Source of the DNA: Bacteroidota bacterium
GTDB lineage: Bacteria; Bacteroidota; Bacteroidia; Chitinophagales; Chitinophagaceae
Length of the DNA: 64,000 nucleotides
Direction: 5' to 3'
NCBI GenBank assembly: GCA_023409975.1
Contig: JAEYQO010000056.1
Coordinates: 1 to 64,000, forward strand
The translations under genes and the position numbers were made by a program. Position 1 is the first letter of the stretch, and each line of letters opens with the position of its first letter. Positions 17,730-26,583 of the stretch are shown here, in pieces. The notes beneath the pieces were generated by a model. That model was given only the letters and a program-made list of their open reading frames with translations. It searched no databases and had not been told where the DNA came from.

Positions 17730-20700
17730 TTATATATCAGTAATGCTCGCTTCCTCCTCAACAACCCGCTTTTTCCTATCCAATTCGTAGGTTTCAACAA
17801 AATTGCACCAATGACAGTCGTCGGAACCGCATCCCTTATTGAATTCATGGTTACGTATGGACTCGTAAACTTTTGTTATTTGACTCTTTACAGCCAGCAC
17901 ATCTTCTGTGTTGATTGGTATAGAATATCTCACGTATTCACCTTTCTTATTCTTTTCTATAAAATCGAAAATTCCTGAACTCATCGTCCACCCTTTTGCT
18001 GCCGGATAGTTCTCTAATAAAATTTTATAGAATACCATCTGCCGCCAATAGTTCCCACCGTGAGGATTAGCTTCTGAAGGTCCGAGGAGTTCTTTTCTCG
18101 ATGAATACTCGGGGTTCCCCGTTTTATAGTCGACAACCACACAATTTTTACCATCAAACTCTATTTTGTCCAGCTTTCCTTTAATTGGCACGCTACCCAC
18201 CGTTACTTGATTAATATTGAATTCCGTAAGGACCACCTTGTTGGCTCCCGGTATGTATTCTTCATAATATTCTTTCAGTAACTGCTCACCAAGCTCCAGC
18301 CGCCGCTCGAACTGCACCTTTGTGAATGCGCTCTCTTCTCTTCTCATCATCCAGCGGAAAAGTTGTATTACCTCTCCTATCGCAGGGAAACTTTTCTCTT
18401 CATTTTCGTTCATTTTTCGGTAGAGCTGTTCCAGTGCATAGTGTATGGCTGACCCAAATGCCAATGAATCTGACTTGGCTGCAGGTACTCTCAGGATGTA
18501 TTCGTAATAAAATGAGAGCGGGCAATCCAGATACCGGTTCATAGCTGATACGCTGAGTACGAATTGCTCCAGCCTCTTCTCGATTAGTTCAGCTTTCGCT
18601 AGCTCCACATCTACCATTCGTTCCGGTTTCATGGAATCAGCCAGATTTTCAATGATCAGGTTATCCTCCAATGCAACCTTTTTCTGCTCTTCTGGTTTAG
18701 AGATTGCATCGATAAAACTGCTTGGTTCCAACTCCTTCTCATCATTTTGCCGTTGAGAGAAAGAAATATAAAGATGCTTTTTGGCTCTGGTCATCGCAAC
18801 GTAAAATAACCTCCTGGCAACCTCCTCACTATTTGCATTTTCCTCTTCGGATACTACTGCACGGGTGAGTGTATCCGGGAGACAAAATCCCCTGTTGCCA
18901 CCCTGTTTTTTCTCCCAGAAGTTTTTAGTCATTCCGATAAGAAATACATGTTCAAATTCATGACCCTTTGCACTGAAAGCAGTGTAAAATCTTACTCCGT
19001 TTGGCTTGTGAACTGCTTTGATCAACGGCACAGGAATCCTTTCACGATCCATCTTATCGATCATGCTCAGGAATTGAGCGATGGACAGCCGGGGTTGTTT
19101 ATTACACTCTTGTTTCAGAAAGTCGAAAAAAGTGTGGATTACCTGCATCTGCCAAACCTGGTCGTTACTTTGGAGAATATAAGCTAGAATCCCTCCGTCG
19201 TAGACGATGCGTTCCAGCAGCATTGGTAGCGTTAATGCCTGCACGTCCCTAAGCCATGAATCAATTGCCTGTCCCAGCTTCATCAATGCACCAGGTTCTT
19301 TCAGTTCGAGTGTTTGAAGAAGCAGACCGTCCTGTATCAGGTGTCGCCAGTACTTATAACGCCCTGCCTTCTGTTGTAGGTATAGGCTCAAATTGGCGAT
19401 ATCTGACGGTGCAGCTCCAAAAAATGGCGAGTGCAATAATTTGAAAAGTGTTTCTTCTCCACTAAAAGAACTACTGATTTCTTTGTCCAGATAGACAAAT
19501 ACATTAAGAAGTTGTCTGATCAGTGGCAATTCCAGAATGTTCACCGGCTTCCTTACCCAATAAGGAATTCCCTTCCTTTCCAGCAGAGTGATAATGTTGT
19601 CAGCCTGTTTGTGCTGAGCGTATAAAACCGCAACTTCTTGAAGGGGAACACCTTTTTTCTGCAGCTCCTCAATCTGGGATACGATGTGGACCTCTTCATG
19701 CAATTGATTAAAATACGAGACGAATATTGGTTCTCCCGTCTCTTCTGATACAAAACGCTCATTAGCAGCGATAATCTTCTTATCCAGATTAAGATTTGTT
19801 AACTGATATATCAGTCGTTGCTTGTTGTACTCAATCGTTGCGGTGGAGCGGTCGATAATATGTTGTGAGGACCGATAATTGTACTTGAGGACAATGACCT
19901 TTATCGATGACCTGAACCTTTCATAAAAATCAATAATGTTTTGGAGTCTGGCACCCTGAAACTCAAATATCGACTGATCATCATCTCCAACTATAAATAA
20001 GTTGGGATCTTCCCAATAGTCTGCCAGAAGCATCAAAAGCTCATTCTGGGCACCACTAGTATCCTGAAATTCATCAACGAGAAAATACTGATACTTCTCT
20101 TGCTGAATCTGGAGGAAATCGGGATGTTCTTTGAAGGCTTTTAGAACCCAAAGGATCATATCGCTAAAGTCGTACCTTCCCATCTGCTCCATCATCCGCT
20201 GATATTTTGGAAACAACATCGCCGCTGCCCGCGTACGTTCCATACGCTCGGTTTCTTTTCCGATCAGTTCTGTCTTTGGATCACCGACTTTGATACCCTT
20301 CTTTGAATTTGCCTTTTTATAGACATATTGCTCCCGCTCGGGTAAGGAGGTAATGTAATCATCAATTGAAGCACTTACTTTTTCAGGGCTCCAGCTTTCA
20401 GATTTCATTAAATCGAACAGGTTACATAGGTTTCGGGCGTCGTAATACAGGTCGCCCTTCAAACGTCTCAGAGGATGCCCTTCAGGAAGTTCTTCGATAA
20501 TTTCATAGAGGAGTTCCATCCTTTCCAGCTCTGAAATAGGCATGAGCTCCCTGGTGCCAAAGTATTGCTGGTTGTTAAGGATAACCTGATTACAGAAAGC
20601 ATGGAAGGTAAAAATGTTCACCTTGTGAGCATCTTCTCCAACTATCTGAAGTAAACGGCGTCGCATAGCTACAGAACCTTCATCAGTAAAGGTTAGACAA

Positions 20701-20891
20701 AGAATCTCCCAGGGCTTTACCTGTGCGTCACTACGGAGCAGATTGGCTATCCTCATGGCCAATACTTCGGTCTTCCCCGTTCCAGGTCCTGCGATGACCA
20801 TGACAGGTCCATATATAGTATCAACCGCTTTACGCTGATGTTCATTCAGCTTATCATATCGGCTTTGAAAGGCCGTCTCGTAAAATTTCAT
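17730..20891 (-). CDS. UvrD/PcrA-like DNA helicase with C-terminal PD-(D/E)XK nuclease domain
   Basis: The 1053-residue protein has superfamily 1A helicase motifs in order: Walker A GPGTGKTE near residue 34, VDEFQDTS, GDDDQSIFEFQGA, AFSAKGHEFEHVFLIGM and RLFYVAMTRAKK. The C-terminal 260 residues look like a RecB/AddB-type nuclease: CPLSFYYEY, FGSAIHYALEQLY, KLDKIEFDGKNCVVVDYKTG. Cysteines at CPLSF and in CGSDDCHWC near the end could hold an iron-sulfur 'staple' as in AddB. The enzyme should unwind and trim DNA in repair. The frame is open to 20951, but the ATG at 20891 (MKFYETAFQSRYDKLN) starts just before the helicase Q-motif region. Confidence 0.88.
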   Translation of the reverse strand: MKFYETAFQSRYDKLNEHQRKAVDTIYGPVMVIAGPGTGKTEVLAMRIANLLRSDAQVKPWEILCLTFTDEGSVAMRRRLLQIVGEDAHKVNIFTFHAFCNQVILNNQQYFGTRELMPISELERMELLYEIIEELPEGHPLRRLKGDLYYDARNLCNLFDLMKSESWSPEKVSASIDDYITSLPEREQYVYKKANSKKGIKVGDPKTELIGKETERMERTRAAAMLFPKYQRMMEQMGRYDFSDMILWVLKAFKEHPDFLQIQQEKYQYFLVDEFQDTSGAQNELLMLLADYWEDPNLFIVGDDDQSIFEFQGARLQNIIDFYERFRSSIKVIVLKYNYRSSQHIIDRSTATIEYNKQRLIYQLTNLNLDKKIIAANERFVSEETGEPIFVSYFNQLHEEVHIVSQIEELQKKGVPLQEVAVLYAQHKQADNIITLLERKGIPYWVRKPVNILELPLIRQLLNVFVYLDKEISSSFSGEETLFKLLHSPFFGAAPSDIANLSLYLQQKAGRYKYWRHLIQDGLLLQTLELKEPGALMKLGQAIDSWLRDVQALTLPMLLERIVYDGGILAYILQSNDQVWQMQVIHTFFDFLKQECNKQPRLSIAQFLSMIDKMDRERIPVPLIKAVHKPNGVRFYTAFSAKGHEFEHVFLIGMTKNFWEKKQGGNRGFCLPDTLTRAVVSEEENANSEEVARRLFYVAMTRAKKHLYISFSQRQNDEKELEPSSFIDAISKPEEQKKVALEDNLIIENLADSMKPERMVDVELAKAELIEKRLEQFVLSVSAMNRYLDCPLSFYYEYILRVPAAKSDSLAFGSAIHYALEQLYRKMNENEEKSFPAIGEVIQLFRWMMRREESAFTKVQFERRLELGEQLLKEYYEEYIPGANKVVLTEFNINQVTVGSVPIKGKLDKIEFDGKNCVVVDYKTGNPEYSSRKELLGPSEANPHGGNYWRQMVFYKILLENYPAAKGWTMSSGIFDFIEKNKKGEYVRYSIPINTEDVLAVKSQITKVYESIRNHEFNKGCGSDDCHWCNFVETYELDRKKRVVEEEASITDI

Positions 20892-21013
20892 AGAAGGAAT
20901 GCTCGCTGTATAAAGGTAGTCAATAATGTGCGCGTCCGGGACGCAACGCACTGCATATCAGGATTCAGGCATTGTTCTGGCGCAATTTTTAGACCGTTAG
21001 ACACAAAAGTCGT

Positions 21014-21292
21014 ATGTCTGAAATAACATCTCATTTTGATCGGTTTATAGTGGAAGCGAACAAATTGAAAGACAGGAATGTTACCAACCTCAATCAGGAA
21101 CTTGTGGCCCTGGAGAATAAAATTGCCGATAACTCCGGTTTGCCGGAGTGGAAAAGACTGGAGCTTCGATCCTATATGCAGGAGTACCGGAGAAAAATGG
21201 TAGACGGGTACGATGCGGGGGCAGGTGCTCCAGGATTGAAAAATGATTTTTCAGGTCCCCGACAGGGAGAATACAATGCTAGCGATACCTGA
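21014..21292 (+). CDS. small hypothetical protein (92 aa)
   Basis: An acidic/basic alternating, helix-prone protein without signal peptide. Residues 1-65 look like two helices, and the last 25 residues are Gly/Asp-rich and probably unstructured. It is divergent from the helicase (122-bp gap) and ends 11 bp before the convergent barrel gene. I do not recognise a family. A clear ATG and tight fit between neighbours favour a real gene. Confidence 0.55.
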   Translation: MSEITSHFDRFIVEANKLKDRNVTNLNQELVALENKIADNSGLPEWKRLELRSYMQEYRRKMVDGYDAGAGAPGLKNDFSGPRQGEYNASDT

Positions 21293-21303
21293 ACAAGGTC
21301 AGT

Positions 21304-22032
21304 CTAGAAAAACCCTCTTCTTCCGCTCCATGGAGAAGCTCCTGGTCCTCCAAAATCGATATTGTCTCTTCCACCAATATAGATCTTGTAGCCGATGGAA
21401 ACACCGTAGTGCATGACGGTGGGATTAGGCACCGCTATCTCATTCACATGCGTAGCTGGCAATCCGAGAACTAACTCAGCATACACATAGCCTTTTTCAT
21501 TTAGCTTATACTCGGTCCCGAAACCTAAGTCAATTTTAATGCCTTCGAGCTTTTCATCTTCAAGTTCCGGTACTTCATAACCTTGAGGAGCCGAAGCGGA
21601 ATATTTAAGAGATAAATAGTCGAGACTAATACCGGTAAAAAGCCGGAAGTAGAAATCATTCTCCGGGTTTCCGAGTATTCTTCCCCAGTGGGCGTATAAA
21701 TTATTGATGCCAACTTTCTGAGTAATAGAAGCTTTCATCTCGAAACCTTCGTTATTCACAGCGTAAATAGGATATAGCTTTTTGCCGGCGACAGGACTGT
21801 AATTATATCCGATTTCTACGAAGATTTTGGCTGCCGAAAACATGTAACCAATTCTGGGATTGATAGCCGGGTGCATTTTGCCATAGTCACCGCCAAATCT
21901 GTTGAATGCAAGTCCTCCGCCTAAGTTGAATTGTGCGGACGCTGAACTGTAAGTAAGGGTTCCTAGGATTGCAAGAGTAATGGTAATCAATAACTTCTTC
22001 ACAGGTTTTTTTTGACAATGTAAACGATTCAT
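21304..22032 (-). CDS. outer-membrane beta-barrel protein, unknown function
   Basis: The product carries a signal peptide (KKLLITITLAILG to SASA) followed by about 215 residues with alternating hydrophobic strands and many Gly/Tyr, ending in a region rich in Gly, Arg and Phe. This is the pattern of small porin-like or OmpA-like barrels of Bacteroidota. I take the ATG at 22032; a GTG at 22002 directly before the signal peptide is also possible. It stands alone between the small plus-strand gene and the tsf terminator. Confidence 0.65.
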   Translation of the reverse strand: MNRLHCQKKPVKKLLITITLAILGTLTYSSASAQFNLGGGLAFNRFGGDYGKMHPAINPRIGYMFSAAKIFVEIGYNYSPVAGKKLYPIYAVNNEGFEMKASITQKVGINNLYAHWGRILGNPENDFYFRLFTGISLDYLSLKYSASAPQGYEVPELEDEKLEGIKIDLGFGTEYKLNEKGYVYAELVLGLPATHVNEIAVPNPTVMHYGVSIGYKIYIGGRDNIDFGGPGASPWSGRRGFF

Positions 22033-22100
22033 CTTACAAATACAAACACTAAACAAAAACTTTTATTCAATGCACGAGGTCTCTTCCTTTAATTGATCTA

Positions 22101-22137
22101 AAATGTAAAAGGCTGCCAAAGGCAGCCTTTTACATTT
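22101..22137 (-). terminator. rho-independent terminator of the ribosomal operon
   Basis: A perfect 17-bp inverted repeat with a 3-nt loop (AAATGTAAAAGGCTGCC, loop, complement) lies 17 bp after the tsf stop. Read on the minus strand the 3' arm ends in a U-rich stretch. Confidence 0.85.
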
Positions 22138-22154
22138 GTCATTTCCTGAATTGA

Positions 22155-22988
22155 TTATCCTACAGCTACACGCTTAAATTCAGTAACTGTTACCTCGCCC
22201 TGGGATTTCAGGTAATCTGCAACAGACTTACCAGCATCTTTCACAAAAGGCTGAGCTAAAAGCGTGTTTTCCTTGAAGAACGCGTTTAATTTACCCTCTG
22301 CTATTTTGGCTACCATATCCTGCGGTTTACCAGCCATTTTCGGATCATTCTGCATAGTCTCTATGACTATAGAGCGCTCTCGTTCAACAACCTCACCGGG
22401 TACGCTATTCGCATCAAGTGCAACCGGATTCATTGCAGCAATCTGCATAGCGACGTCTTTACCAGCATCAGCAGCTTCTTTGTTCATACCAACCAGTACG
22501 CCAATACGGTTAGCGCCGTGTATATATGCTGATACATATGGCGCATCAACTCTTTCGAAAGCAACAATACCGATCTTTTCACCTATTGCAGCAAGCTTGT
22601 CGTTGATCAGATCTGCCACTTTTGCTCCGTTGATGGTAACCTCATTAAGTTCATCAACAGACTTTACATTATTTTCAACAGCAGCATCCGCTATTGATTG
22701 AGTAAATGCTACGAAATCTGCGTTCTTTGAGACGAAGTCTGTTTCACAGCTTACACAAACGATGAAACCGGCTTTGTTGTCCGTTGAAGTTTTCGCTATT
22801 ACCACGCCCTCTTTTGCTTCACGATCACTGCGTTTAGCAGCAACTTTCTGACCTTGTTTGCGAAGCCAGTCAATAGCAGCTTCGAAATCACCCTGAGTTT
22901 CTGTCAATGCTTTGCGGCAATCCATCATTCCCGCACCTGTTTGCTGACGCAGCTTATTAATGTCAGCTGCAGATATTGTTACACTCAT
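22155..22988 (-). CDS. tsf: translation elongation factor Ts
   Basis: EF-Ts is the guanine-nucleotide exchange factor for EF-Tu. The 277-residue protein starts with a UBA-like domain ending in LRQQTGAGMMDCRKALTE and has the TDFVSKN motif of the core domain near residue 84. Length is close to the usual 270-290. It follows rpsB by about 97 bp, the standard rpsB-tsf arrangement, with a hairpin in the spacer. Confidence 0.97.
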   Translation of the reverse strand: MSVTISAADINKLRQQTGAGMMDCRKALTETQGDFEAAIDWLRKQGQKVAAKRSDREAKEGVVIAKTSTDNKAGFIVCVSCETDFVSKNADFVAFTQSIADAAVENNVKSVDELNEVTINGAKVADLINDKLAAIGEKIGIVAFERVDAPYVSAYIHGANRIGVLVGMNKEAADAGKDVAMQIAAMNPVALDANSVPGEVVERERSIVIETMQNDPKMAGKPQDMVAKIAEGKLNAFFKENTLLAQPFVKDAGKSVADYLKSQGEVTVTEFKRVAVG

Positions 22989-23031
22989 TGTATATAAACC
23001 TTTTTTGCGATTCTATTGATTTGATATCTAT

Positions 23032-23058
23032 GTTAAAGCCCCAATAAGGGGCTTTAAC
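23032..23058 (-). terminator. hairpin in the rpsB-tsf spacer
   Basis: GTTAAAGCCCC and its complement flank a 5-nt loop between the stop of rpsB (23086) and the start of tsf (22988). There is no U-run after it on the minus strand, so partial termination, RNA processing or transcript protection are more likely than a full stop. Confidence 0.5.
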
Positions 23059-23085
23059 AGTATATGAATTGGATTCTGGGAGAAC

Positions 23086-23961
23086 TTAGCGTTTGGCTGT
23101 ACCTGCACCCTGACGGCTGCGACCAGCACCGCCGCCCTGACGACCAGCACCGGCTCCACGGGTACCACGTCCACGACGCTCCCCTTTATCCTTGTCACCT
23201 TCTTCGTCGATATCCAGGCCGCGCATTCTTTCGGTAGCCTCTTCAGCTGTATCTTCTTCTTTCACTTCGCTACGCTCCTGCAGACCTTCCATGATCGAAG
23301 CAGTAAGATAGTTCGTGATAATTGCAATTGACTTTGTTGCATCATCATTAGATGGAATTGCAAAATCAACTTTCGAAGGATCGCTGTTTGTATCCACCAT
23401 AGCAAAAGTTGTGATACCAAGTCGTTTTGCTTCTGCCAGTGCGATGTGCTCGTGTGTGATATCAACAATGAACAAAGCAGCAGGGGTACGACTCATATTT
23501 GCGATACCACCCAAAACTTTTTCCATTTTTTCCTTGCTACGGCTCAAAGTCAGACGCTCTTTCTTTGTCACGCTGTCCATAGTTCCGTCACCAAGCATCT
23601 TCTCGATGGTCTGCATCTTTTTAACGCTTTTACGGATAGTTTGAAAGTTAGTAAGCATACCACCCAGCCAACGTTCAGTAACAAAGGGCATGTTCACTTT
23701 AGCAGCTGCCTCGGCAACGATATCTTTTGCTTGTTTTTTAGTAGCTACAAACATGATCTTCTTACCGCTCTTTGCGATCGATTTCAGTGCAGAAGCTGCC
23801 TCATCAAGACCGTCTATCGTCTTGTTCAGATCTATAATGTGTATTCCGTTCTTTTCAGCAAAGATGTACGGGAGCATTTTTGGATTCCACTTCTTCTTCA
23901 AGTGGCCGAAGTGCACACCAGCTTCCAATAGTTGCTGGTGCAGGCTTTTATTTTCTTCCAT
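23086..23961 (-). CDS. rpsB: 30S ribosomal protein S2 with charged/RG-rich C-terminal tail
   Basis: The first 230 residues are a regular S2, with AGVHFGHLKKKWNPKMLPYIF near the N-terminus and the VDTNSDPSKVDFAIPSNDD block. S2 bridges the head and body of the 30S subunit. At 291 residues it is longer than the usual 230-260: the extra tail first is acidic (about 230-255) and then rich in Arg and Gly with repeats like GRGTRGAGAGRQGGG. It is the third gene of rplM-rpsI-rpsB-tsf. Confidence 0.96.
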   Translation of the reverse strand: MEENKSLHQQLLEAGVHFGHLKKKWNPKMLPYIFAEKNGIHIIDLNKTIDGLDEAASALKSIAKSGKKIMFVATKKQAKDIVAEAAAKVNMPFVTERWLGGMLTNFQTIRKSVKKMQTIEKMLGDGTMDSVTKKERLTLSRSKEKMEKVLGGIANMSRTPAALFIVDITHEHIALAEAKRLGITTFAMVDTNSDPSKVDFAIPSNDDATKSIAIITNYLTASIMEGLQERSEVKEEDTAEEATERMRGLDIDEEGDKDKGERRGRGTRGAGAGRQGGGAGRSRQGAGTAKR

Positions 23962-24009
23962 TGTAATTTTTTCTTGTTGGTTAAGAATATAAAGGTTACT
24001 ACCCAGCGA

Positions 24010-24399
24010 TTAACGTTTAGAGAACTGGAAGCTACGACGGGCTTTGCGCTTACCGAATTTCTTACGCTCTACGGAACGTGGATCACGGGTCATAATACCT
24101 TCCTTCTTCAGCATCGGACGGAATTCGGGATTTACATCACAAAGGGCACGTGCTATTCCCAGCTTGATCGCTTCCGCCTGACCTTTAGGTCCACCCCCTG
24201 TAACATTCACTACTACGTCATATGCAGCAACTGCTTCGATCGTCTTTAGAGGAAGCTCAACCTGATTCTGCAGGTACATGAGCGTGAAATAGTTTTTGTA
24301 TTCTTTTCCATTAACCGTGATATTGCCGGCACCTTTGCTCAGATAAACACGAGCAACAGCTTCTTTACGGCGACCAACGGCGTTTTTCTGCTTTTCCAT
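24010..24399 (-). CDS. rpsI: 30S ribosomal protein S9
   Basis: The 129-residue basic protein has the S9 features: N-terminal KNAVGRRKEAVARVYLSKG, central GGGPKGQAEAIKLGIARAL and C-terminal KFGKRKARRSFQFSKR, whose terminal Lys-Arg tail reaches the P-site tRNA. It lies 33 bp after rplM in the conserved L13-S9 pair. Confidence 0.97.
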   Translation of the reverse strand: MEKQKNAVGRRKEAVARVYLSKGAGNITVNGKEYKNYFTLMYLQNQVELPLKTIEAVAAYDVVVNVTGGGPKGQAEAIKLGIARALCDVNPEFRPMLKKEGIMTRDPRSVERKKFGKRKARRSFQFSKR

Positions 24400-24432
24400 T
24401 TATATTATAATGGTGTTTTCGATTTAAAGAAA

Positions 24433-24876
24433 TTAGAACTTGAATTCTTTAGGTTGCTGTGCCTTGTGAGGATGCTCAGGACCTTCATAAACAAAGAGCT
24501 TCTTATACATAGCACGTCCCAGGCGATTCTTAGGTAACATACCCTTAACGGCACGCTCAATAATAACGTTTGGACGACGGTTGATCAGGATACGGGCCGT
24601 AGCTGTTTTCTGACCTCCAGGATAACCGGAGTAGGTCAAATATTCCTTGTCTTCCATTTTATTGCCTGTGAGAACAACTTTATTGGAATTGACTACAATT
24701 ACATAATCCCCACAATCAAAATGTGGAGTATAGTAGGCTTTATGCTTTCCACGGAGCACTGTAGCGATCTTCGAAGTCATTCTACCCAGTGTCTGGTTGG
24801 TAGCATCTACCACATACCAATCGCGCTTTACAATCTTTTCGTTAGCCGATTGAGTTTTAAAACTAAGGTGTCTCAT
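24433..24876 (-). CDS. rplM: 50S ribosomal protein L13
   Basis: The 147-residue protein matches L13: the WYVVDATNQTLGRMTSKIA segment near the start, the HFDCGDYVIVVN block and the AVKGMLPKNRLGRAMYKKL motif. L13 is an early-assembly 23S rRNA binder. It is the first gene of the ribosomal operon and has a well-formed promoter 88 nt upstream. Confidence 0.97.
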   Translation of the reverse strand: MRHLSFKTQSANEKIVKRDWYVVDATNQTLGRMTSKIATVLRGKHKAYYTPHFDCGDYVIVVNSNKVVLTGNKMEDKEYLTYSGYPGGQKTATARILINRRPNVIIERAVKGMLPKNRLGRAMYKKLFVYEGPEHPHKAQQPKEFKF

Positions 24877-24964
24877 TTCCTATTAAATAATTTTACACTT
24901 AACTTGTTAGCTGCAGTAGTTGAGTGAGGTACAACCATATGCGGCCAGAATTTTCAAAGGACTG

Positions 24965-24996
24965 CAAAGGTAGATTGCTGTTGTGTAGCAGCCAAA
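24965..24996 (-). promoter_or_regulatory. promoter of the rplM-rpsI-rpsB-tsf operon
   Basis: On the minus strand TTTG (24993-24996) is followed after 20 nt by TACCTTTG (24965-24972), a full match to the Bacteroidota -33/-7 arrangement. Transcription should start near 24958, leaving a leader of about 80 nt. The -33 element lies in the arm of an upstream hairpin. Confidence 0.7.
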
Positions 24997-25020
24997 AAAA
25001 TTATTAAAAATTTTTGGCCT
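24991..25020 (-). terminator. possible terminator of the flippase gene
   Basis: An A/T-rich inverted repeat, GCCAAAAA...TTTTTGGC, with T-runs lies about 75 bp after the flippase stop at 25093. It overlaps the -33 element of the rplM promoter. Confidence 0.45.
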
Positions 25021-25092
25021 GTTTTTGTAACTAATTGGTTTTCAGTGTTCATAATGGGCATTTTTTCTCAGTACACCCCACTTAGCTGCCTA

Positions 25093-26580
25093 TTAAAACA
25101 ACCTACGATTCCTAATCGCCGTTCTCACAAAAGTGTTGAGGTCTGGCGAAGGACGGAATAATAAAAGCAGTGAAAGGTAGATTCCGGAGATAATGAGACT
25201 TCGAATAATAAGGTCCAGATACAGGTTGACAATGGTCGGCATCCAATATCCCGGGATGAAAGCCACAACTGCCGCCAAAAGTACTTTCAGGCTATTAGCG
25301 GAGAACGGTTCCAACTGAAGCTTCTTTTTTACAATAAAATATTTCAGGCCATTGAACAGTAAAGCGGCTATTGAGCTTCCCCAGGCGGCACCGTAGACAC
25401 CATATAAAGGAATGAGGAACCAGTTAAGACCAAAAAGCATCAAGAGCAAGAAAAGTGAAAAGTAAAAATTGTATCGGTACAGGTTAGAAATGCTTAATAC
25501 ATGGTCGTTCATTCCTGTCGCCATATCAAACAATCGGCCGATAGAAAGTATAAAAAACAATCCCGTGAGCGCCTCGTAGGATGGTGGCAGGGATAAGGTC
25601 AACTTTTCAATATTACAGGCAATCAGAACAAACACGCCAAGGGAGGCTACAAGAATATTCATTGAGGAACGCCGGAAGACATCGCTTATTTTCTCTTTGT
25701 TTTCGTCCCTGAAGGCCTGTGCCAGAATTGGAAATGTAGCATTCTGCATCGCGCGGTATGGAATCTGCAGGAACGAAGCTATGAGGACCGCTCCCATATA
25801 AACGGCAACAGTTGCCAGTCCCTGTGGTGCCAGTACGGGCAACATCAGAGCATCCAAAAATCCCATAAGATTACCCTGGATATTTATAAGGGAGTGGTAC
25901 CATGAGAAATCGACAAGCTTACGTCGCTCCTCTTTACTAAATACTTTCCAATTTAAAGACAGCTGAAAACCTTCAGTTTGTGTTGAAAACCGCCAGGCAA
26001 TCGCGATTGGTATCAGGAAAGCTAATACTGTACCGACAATGAACCCATCAAATCCGATATATCCCGCGGCGAACATTAGAATCAATAAGAGATTCAACAC
26101 CCTCAGGACTATTTCCCTATTGAATGTCGCTTTGGCAACTTTGAGTTCGGAGATCAGATACTGCTCAAACAGATAAACCAGAGAAAGGAAGAACGTATTT
26201 AAGGGAACCAGGTAATAGAACTTCCTGATAAAAGGCTCGTCATGCTCTCTAAACAACCCGATTACCGGCTCTTTAAAAAGAAAAAACAACACAGATACCG
26301 CGGCTATTGCCAGAAAGGGCATCAGAAATGAAATTGTAATCAGTGCCGGTCTTCTTGCGTCCTGGTAATTGTATTTATGGATGTAGACACTAAGCGTGTT
26401 GTGCAAGCCCAGCAGGAAGACCTGGCCAGCCACTACCGCCTGATTATTCAGATTGTTCCTGAAACCCCACTCCTGCTCTGGGATTAGCCTCATACCCAGG
26501 TACATTGTTATTGCACCCAGCAAAGCACCCGTGAAAGTGACGATCGATGTTTTTATTGATTGACGGAAAACGATGCCCAT
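25093..26580 (-). CDS. oligosaccharide flippase (Wzx-like, MOP superfamily)
   Basis: A very hydrophobic 495-residue protein with roughly 12-14 predicted membrane helices across its length and short basic loops, the pattern of MATE/MOP-type polysaccharide exporters. Such proteins flip lipid-linked oligosaccharide across the inner membrane. Its ATG lies 3 bp after the stop of the GT4 gene, so the two are translated from one message. No sequence motif fixes the substrate. Confidence 0.85.
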   Translation of the reverse strand: MGIVFRQSIKTSIVTFTGALLGAITMYLGMRLIPEQEWGFRNNLNNQAVVAGQVFLLGLHNTLSVYIHKYNYQDARRPALITISFLMPFLAIAAVSVLFFLFKEPVIGLFREHDEPFIRKFYYLVPLNTFFLSLVYLFEQYLISELKVAKATFNREIVLRVLNLLLILMFAAGYIGFDGFIVGTVLAFLIPIAIAWRFSTQTEGFQLSLNWKVFSKEERRKLVDFSWYHSLINIQGNLMGFLDALMLPVLAPQGLATVAVYMGAVLIASFLQIPYRAMQNATFPILAQAFRDENKEKISDVFRRSSMNILVASLGVFVLIACNIEKLTLSLPPSYEALTGLFFILSIGRLFDMATGMNDHVLSISNLYRYNFYFSLFLLLMLFGLNWFLIPLYGVYGAAWGSSIAALLFNGLKYFIVKKKLQLEPFSANSLKVLLAAVVAFIPGYWMPTIVNLYLDLIIRSLIISGIYLSLLLLFRPSPDLNTFVRTAIRNRRLF

Positions 26581-26583
26581 GGG

